6,962 nucleotides of DNA, taken from Candidatus Caenarcanum sp. Lineage in GTDB: Bacteria; Cyanobacteriota; Vampirovibrionia; Gastranaerophilales; UBA9971. The stretch lies in contig DYOT01000066.1 in the NCBI GenBank assembly GCA_020720345.1, positions 1 through 6,962 of the forward strand, read 5' to 3'. Of the stretch, positions 3,764 through 6,962 are shown piece after piece (position 1 is the stretch's first letter; each line of letters begins with the position of its first letter). The position numbers and the translations under genes were made by a program. The notes beneath the pieces are model-generated. The model worked only from the letters and a program-made list of their open reading frames with translations. It was not told the origin of the DNA and did not search any database.

Positions 3764-4516
3764 ATGAAAAAGAACGAAGAAATTAAATCAGTTGTAAAAA
3801 ATGCATATGCAAGGGTGGCAAAAGAAGAAAAATGTTGCTGTAGTTCTCTTGACTCATTTGTCAACGACTCTGATAAAATCGCAAAATCAATTGGTTATAC
3901 GGAAGAAGATTTACAAAATGTGCCAGAAGCCAATTTAGGCTTAGGCTGCGGAAACCCAACTGCTTTTGGTGAAATAGAAATAGGAGATATTATTCTTGAT
4001 TTAGGTTCCGGCACGGGTCTTGATTGTTTTCTCGCTGCAAAAAAAGTTGGAGATTCCGGCAAAGTCATCGGAGTTGACATGACTGAGGAAATGATATCGA
4101 AAGCCAGAAATAATGCGGAAAAATATAATTATGCCAATGTAGAATTCAGATTGGGAGAAATTGAAAAATTACCTGTAGATGATTGTTTTGTTGATAAAAT
4201 AATCAGCAATTGCGTTATAAACCTTGTGCCGGACAAGTTAAAAGCTTTCCAGGAGGCTTATAGAGTTTTAAAAACGGGTGGAAGCATGTTTGTTTCTGAT
4301 ATGATTCTGCTAGAGAAGCTTTCTGATGAACACAAAAATAACAAGGATTTGCTATGCAGTTGCGTTGCAGGAGCTGTCCTAAAAAATGATTATGTAAGTC
4401 TTTTAACGAAGGCAGGATTTACGGTTGAAATAATAGACGAAGATAAAAATATAAGCAAAAGGCAGTATCATAACATGCCTGTTGCCAGCTTGAAGTTTAA
4501 AGCAGTCAAAAGCTAG
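3764..4516 (+). CDS. arsM: Arsenite S-adenosylmethionine methyltransferase
   Basis: The enzyme methylates As(III) with S-adenosylmethionine, producing methylated and finally volatile arsines in the cytoplasm. The product (250 residues) has motif I of class I methyltransferases, ILDLGSGTGLDC (77-88), the acidic ribose-binding GVDMT (103-107) and the usual Rossmann continuation. The arsenic-binding cysteines are present: C62 in LGLGCGNP, C150 in SNCVINL and C200 in CSCVAGA correspond to Cys72, Cys174 and Cys224 of Cyanidioschyzon ArsM, and the C24-C25-C26 cluster supplies the extra conserved cysteine near the N terminus. Two in-frame starts each have a good ribosome binding site: ATG 3734 (AGGAG at 3721-3725) and ATG 3764 (AAGGAG at 3751-3756). 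I chose 3764 because it fits the family N terminus and the extra ten residues are only Lys/Arg-rich sequence over that second site; both may be used. It is divergent from arsR and overlaps the stop of the next gene. Confidence 0.94.
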   Translation: MKKNEEIKSVVKNAYARVAKEEKCCCSSLDSFVNDSDKIAKSIGYTEEDLQNVPEANLGLGCGNPTAFGEIEIGDIILDLGSGTGLDCFLAAKKVGDSGKVIGVDMTEEMISKARNNAEKYNYANVEFRLGEIEKLPVDDCFVDKIISNCVINLVPDKLKAFQEAYRVLKTGGSMFVSDMILLEKLSDEHKNNKDLLCSCVAGAVLKNDYVSLLTKAGFTVEIIDEDKNISKRQYHNMPVASLKFKAVKS

Positions 4517-4527
4517 CTATTAGCTTT
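4509..4527. terminator. Possible weak bidirectional terminator at the arsM / trans-sulfuration gene junction
   Basis: AAAGCTA (4509-4515) pairs with TAGCTTT (4521-4527) around a five-base loop, with an extra A before and T-rich sequence after. It covers the stop codons of both convergent genes. The stem is short and AT-rich, so it is a weak candidate. Confidence 0.35.
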
Positions 4528-5673
4528 CTCAAAAGCCTGTTCTATATCGGCTATTAAATCTTCCGCATCTTCGATTCCAGCGGAAATTCTTATCAAACTG
4601 TCCGTAATTCCTATGCTGCATCTTGTCTCATAAGTCATTTTAGAATGCGAGGTTTCACATGGCAGGGAAATCAAAGATTCTACCCCTGCAAGACTTCCGG
4701 CTTCCTGAAAATATTTAAGAGCAGAAATGAATATTCTTGTTTTCTCCTTGTTTAAATTTGTTTCTACAGAAAGAACCCCGCCAAAACCTGACATCTGTTT
4801 TTTTGCGGTTTCATGTCCTGAATGAGAAACAAGTCCGGGATAATGAACTTTCTTAACCTGAGAATGTTTTTCAAAAAACTCTGCCAGTTTTTGGGCATTT
4901 TCGTTGTGTTTTTGGACTCTTAAATTAAGCGTTTTCATGCTTCTTTCCAGCAAATATAAATCCTGTGCGTTTAAAATACCGCCTGTATTAATGACATAAG
5001 GGCGAATTCTGCCCATAAATTTTTCCGAAGTAACGATAGCGCCGCAGATTAAATCGCTGTGCCCGTTTAGATACTTGCTGGCGCTATGCACAACCACATC
5101 AACGCCAAATTCAATAGGATTCTGATTTATAGGCGAAGCAAAAGTGTTGTCTATTACTGTTATAATTTCATATTTTTTTGCTATTTGTACAATTTTTTCC
5201 AGATCAATTATTTTCAAGAGCGGATTTGAAGGTGTTTCAAAATAAATAATTTTGGTGTTGTCCTTAATTTTACTTTCAAACTTCTCCAAATTTTCAGTAG
5301 AAGCCAGCGTATAATCAATGCCAAACTTTTCGAGTTCTTCCTTTACAAAATAATCTGTACCGCCGTATAAATCTTCTGAAAAAAGTATATGGTCACCTGT
5401 TTTTAACAGTGCAAGAATTACTGAAGAAACAGCCATCATTCCTGAGCTAACAACTATTGCCTCTTCTCCTCCTTCCATTTCACGTATTTTTTCGGCTACT
5501 GCAAGGTGATTTGGCATGTTTAAGCATCTTGGATAATAAAGATTGCCTGTTTCGGGGTTAAAACCGTTTGAAGTTGAGGTATAAATAGGGGTATTCACCC
5601 CTTTTGTCTCATTATTTATAAAAGTTCCGGCATGTACGCATTTTGTATTTTTGCCACAATTATCTTTATTCAT
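4513..5673 (-). CDS. PLP-dependent trans-sulfuration enzyme (cystathionine gamma-synthase / gamma-lyase type)
   Basis: The product (386 residues, normal for the family) belongs to the Cys/Met metabolism PLP enzymes. It shows the PLP lysine K200 in HSASKYLNGHSD, the pyridine-contacting D175 in VIDNTFASP, the cofactor-stacking Y103 in DLYGGT, the phosphate-binding SSGMMA (76-81), and the substrate-carboxylate Arg in LIRISAGIED (R362). The Gly after Y103-G (YGGT) replaces the Cys of the YGCT motif of methionine gamma-lyase, favouring cystathionine synthase or lyase, but members of this family are hard to separate by motif. The usual Y-S-R-x-x-N-P-T stretch is replaced by YPRCLNMPN (47-55). I chose ATG 5673 because AAGGGTGA precedes it by a few bases and the shorter N terminus (CVHAG at 12-16) matches the family; an in-frame ATG at 5715 lies over the promoter. 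Its stop overlaps the arsM stop by two bases. It links homoserine esters, cysteine and homocysteine, and could feed methionine or S-adenosylmethionine supply. Confidence 0.9.
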   Translation of the reverse strand: MNKDNCGKNTKCVHAGTFINNETKGVNTPIYTSTSNGFNPETGNLYYPRCLNMPNHLAVAEKIREMEGGEEAIVVSSGMMAVSSVILALLKTGDHILFSEDLYGGTDYFVKEELEKFGIDYTLASTENLEKFESKIKDNTKIIYFETPSNPLLKIIDLEKIVQIAKKYEIITVIDNTFASPINQNPIEFGVDVVVHSASKYLNGHSDLICGAIVTSEKFMGRIRPYVINTGGILNAQDLYLLERSMKTLNLRVQKHNENAQKLAEFFEKHSQVKKVHYPGLVSHSGHETAKKQMSGFGGVLSVETNLNKEKTRIFISALKYFQEAGSLAGVESLISLPCETSHSKMTYETRCSIGITDSLIRISAGIEDAEDLIADIEQAFEKANS

Positions 5674-5700
5674 AATTCTCACCCTTTTAAAATTTTGCCT

Positions 5701-5706
5701 ATTATA
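5701..5706 (-). promoter_or_regulatory. Predicted -10 box of the trans-sulfuration gene
   Basis: Read on the - strand the six bases are a perfect TATAAT, 28 bases before the ATG, giving a start near 5694 and a leader of about 20 bases that still includes the ribosome binding site. The expected -35 position falls in the palindrome at 5718-5735 and has no good TTGACA match, so an activator may be needed. Confidence 0.5.
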
Positions 5707-5717
5707 TTTATACAATT

Positions 5718-5735
5718 TGGAAAAATGTTTTTCCA
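5718..5735. promoter_or_regulatory. 18-base perfect palindrome over the -35 region of the trans-sulfuration gene
   Basis: TGGAAAAA (5718-5725) and TTTTTCCA (5728-5735) are exact reverse complements around TG. The centre lies about 20 bases upstream of the -10 box, so a dimeric regulator bound here would contact or replace the -35. Its position suggests an operator or activator site for sulfur-amino-acid control; the regulator is unknown. Confidence 0.45.
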
Positions 5736-5782
5736 GTTAAGAATTGTTTATTTTTATGGATTTTTATAACCTGAACGGCTAA

Positions 5783-5822
5783 TTATAAATCCCTGGTTAC
5801 AATTGCAACCAGGGATTTATAA
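5783..5822 (-). terminator. Intrinsic terminator after the coaD - DivIVA-like operon
   Basis: TTATAAATCCCTGGTT (5783-5798) and AACCAGGGATTTATAA (5807-5822) are perfect 16-base reverse complements around an 8-base loop. On the - strand it begins 17 bases after the stop of the DivIVA-like gene and its 3' arm ends in ATTTATAATT, a modest T-rich tail. It also separates that operon from the promoter of the trans-sulfuration gene. The palindrome could in principle act on both strands, but no + strand gene needs it. Confidence 0.8.
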
Positions 5823-5838
5823 CAAAAACTATTATAAT

Positions 5839-6444
5839 TTATCTTTTTACTTTGTAAGCAGCAACAGGCTCTTCTTCATCCTCAAGAAAATTACTCTGCT
5901 TTGGCATATAATCCATAGAGTTTACTTTTGTTCTTGAAAGATGATCCTGTGCATTTCTAACAATATTTTGCATTTCGCTAAGATTTTTATCGAGGCTGGC
6001 AAGAACGGATTCAGCGTATCTGTCAGAACCTTCTCTTATTGCTGTTGATTCTGCGATAGATTTTGTCCTTATTGCACCGGTTTCTTCAAGAGATTTCCTT
6101 CTAAGATCTTCAACTTCAGCAATAACTTCTCCTCTAATTCTTTCTGCTTCGGAATGAACAGCTTTCAGAAGTTCTGATTCGCTGAGAATTCTCTCAGCTT
6201 TTTCTTTCGCTTCAATAAGTATATTTTCAGCTCTTCTTTGCGCTTCGATCTGAATATCTTCACTTCTTTTAATTATTCCATGAGCTTCCTGAATTTCACT
6301 CGGAATGCAGGCTCTAATTTTATCCAGAACATCGATGACTTTTTCGTGATTTACAATCACAAAAGGAGTAAAAGGAACTGGTATTCCTTTTAAAATCATC
6401 ATTTCCAACTTATCTAGAAGTTTGTAAATGCTGCCGATAGTCAT
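5839..6444 (-). CDS. DivIVA-like coiled-coil protein encoded next to coaD
   Basis: The product (201 residues) starts with a short hydrophobic/helical head, IYKLLDKLEMMILKGIPVPF (6-25), then HEKVIDVLDKIRACIP (33-48). A long heptad-rich coiled coil with Glu, Lys, Ala and Arg (about 50-172) follows, and the tail is acidic then basic (EDEEEPVAAYKVKR). This layout is that of DivIVA-like proteins known in cyanobacteria, and of similar coiled-coil proteins in Clostridia often mislabelled as ATP synthase subunit b or H; there is no membrane segment, so the ATPase label does not fit. DivIVA proteins mark curved membrane at poles and septa and recruit division or cell-wall factors. The gene starts 14 bases after the coaD stop with GAGGTGA (6451-6457) as ribosome binding site, so the two genes are one operon, and it ends just before a strong terminator. 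The division role is inferred from family resemblance. Confidence 0.75.
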   Translation of the reverse strand: MTIGSIYKLLDKLEMMILKGIPVPFTPFVIVNHEKVIDVLDKIRACIPSEIQEAHGIIKRSEDIQIEAQRRAENILIEAKEKAERILSESELLKAVHSEAERIRGEVIAEVEDLRRKSLEETGAIRTKSIAESTAIREGSDRYAESVLASLDKNLSEMQNIVRNAQDHLSRTKVNSMDYMPKQSNFLEDEEEPVAAYKVKR

Positions 6445-6458
6445 AATTTTTCACCTCT

Positions 6459-6935
6459 TTATTTATCTATGGTCTTAAAATATTTATTTACTGGTTCCGG
6501 TACAAACTGGGTAATATCCCCGCCCAGTAATGAGATTTCCTTTATAACGCTGGATGAAATGAAGTTGTTTTCCATCCTGGGGACAAGAAAAATAGTATCA
6601 AGTTGAGGATAAAGATGTTTATTTGTCTGAGCCATCTGCATTTCGTATTCAAAGTCAGATACCGCTCTTAACCCTCTTATGAGTACTTGTGCACCCTTCG
6701 CCTTTGCGTAATCAACAGTCAGTCCTGTAAAGCTTCCTACTTCCACATTGTTAAGATGCGAAATAGTCTCTTTTATAAGCCTAACTCTTGTTTCAATAGG
6801 CAAAGAGGATTTTTTGTTGGGGTTTCCCAGAACAGCAATTATAACTTTCCCAAACAGCTTGGAAGCTCTTTCAAGTACATCAAGATGCCCATTTGTTATG
6901 GGATCAAAGCTTCCCGGATAAATTGCCGTTATCAC
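6459..6935 (-). CDS. coaD: Phosphopantetheine adenylyltransferase
   Basis: The enzyme transfers AMP from ATP to 4'-phosphopantetheine, making dephospho-CoA, the fourth step of coenzyme A synthesis from pantothenate. The product (158 residues; the family is about 160) shows the nucleotidyltransferase opening AIYPGSFDPITNGHLDVL with the T-x-G-H catalytic motif (TNGH, 14-17), the substrate lysine region NPNKKSSL (38-45), the RGLRAVSDFEYE stretch (88-98 region, with R88 and R91-like arginines) and the adenine-binding ISSSVIKEI (126-134). I start at the GTG at 6935, which has GGAG four bases upstream and gives the family's normal N terminus; a TTG at 6953 is in frame but has no ribosome binding site and would add six unusual residues. 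It is followed closely by the DivIVA-like gene. Upstream DNA is cut by the window end. Confidence 0.95.
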   Translation of the reverse strand: MITAIYPGSFDPITNGHLDVLERASKLFGKVIIAVLGNPNKKSSLPIETRVRLIKETISHLNNVEVGSFTGLTVDYAKAKGAQVLIRGLRAVSDFEYEMQMAQTNKHLYPQLDTIFLVPRMENNFISSSVIKEISLLGGDITQFVPEPVNKYFKTIDK

Positions 6936-6962
6936 AAAACTCCACACTTTCAATTGGTGCTA

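Noticed and set aside
3895..4080. 61-codon frame on the - strand inside arsM
   Set aside because: Antisense shadow across the methyltransferase motif I region of arsM.
4513..5715. Methionine gamma-lyase as the identity of the PLP enzyme
   Set aside because: The Cys of the YGCT motif is replaced by Gly (YGGT), which argues for cystathionine synthase/lyase-type chemistry, although not decisively.
5839..6444. ATP synthase subunit b (or V-type subunit H) as the identity of the coiled-coil protein
   Set aside because: There is no N-terminal membrane helix and no ATP synthase gene nearby; coiled-coil composition alone produces this label.

Overview
The window is AT-rich bacterial chromosome with short intergenic gaps, AGGAG-type ribosome binding sites and A/T-rich promoters. 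The coiled-coil protein beside coaD resembles the DivIVA-like protein I know from cyanobacteria (similar proteins also occur in Clostridia). Together with the base composition and the small CopG-type protein, this suggests a non-photosynthetic member of the Cyanobacteriota (Melainabacteria/Vampirovibrionia-like). That placement is inference from memory of protein families; no marker gene here proves it.

Left part (1-2047): the last 30 codons of a HigA-type antitoxin, then on the + strand a short hibernation-promoting factor (hpf/raiA type) and an orphan CheW. Facing them on the - strand is a TPR-repeat protein. CheW and the TPR gene meet tail to tail 10 bases apart.

Middle (2048-3062): a gene-free stretch of about 410 bases holds a GC-rich island (63 of 120 bases G/C at 2161-2280) followed by a chain of inverted repeats. 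Next come the SRP RNA gene (ffs, with the conserved GGTCAGG/AGCAGCC core) and a 61-residue ribbon-helix-helix regulator ending at a textbook intrinsic terminator.

Arsenic region (3074-4516): on the - strand are a 52-residue Cys/His-containing small protein gene with a very good ribosome binding site, and arsR upstream of it. Divergent from arsR on the + strand is arsM, an As(III) S-adenosylmethionine methyltransferase. The ArsR lacks the classical helix Cys motif but carries CC-x5-CC near its C terminus, the spacing of the alternative As(III) site described for Acidithiobacillus ferrooxidans ArsR. The arsR-arsM gap contains an inverted repeat whose two ends are the -35 boxes of the two opposing promoters, so ArsR probably controls both genes. 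No arsenite efflux pump or arsenate reductase is in the window; the detoxification visible here is methylation.

Right part (4513-6962), all on the - strand: a PLP-dependent trans-sulfuration enzyme (cystathionine gamma-synthase/lyase type) whose stop codon overlaps that of arsM, a strong hairpin terminator, then a coaD - DivIVA-like pair that looks like one operon (CoA synthesis and a coiled-coil, probably division-related, protein).

I found no CRISPR array, insertion sequence, tRNA or rRNA. I did not find a clearly new multi-gene system. The most promising items are the 52-residue gene beside arsR, the CC-x5-CC ArsR and its operator, and the structured GC-rich island upstream of ffs.
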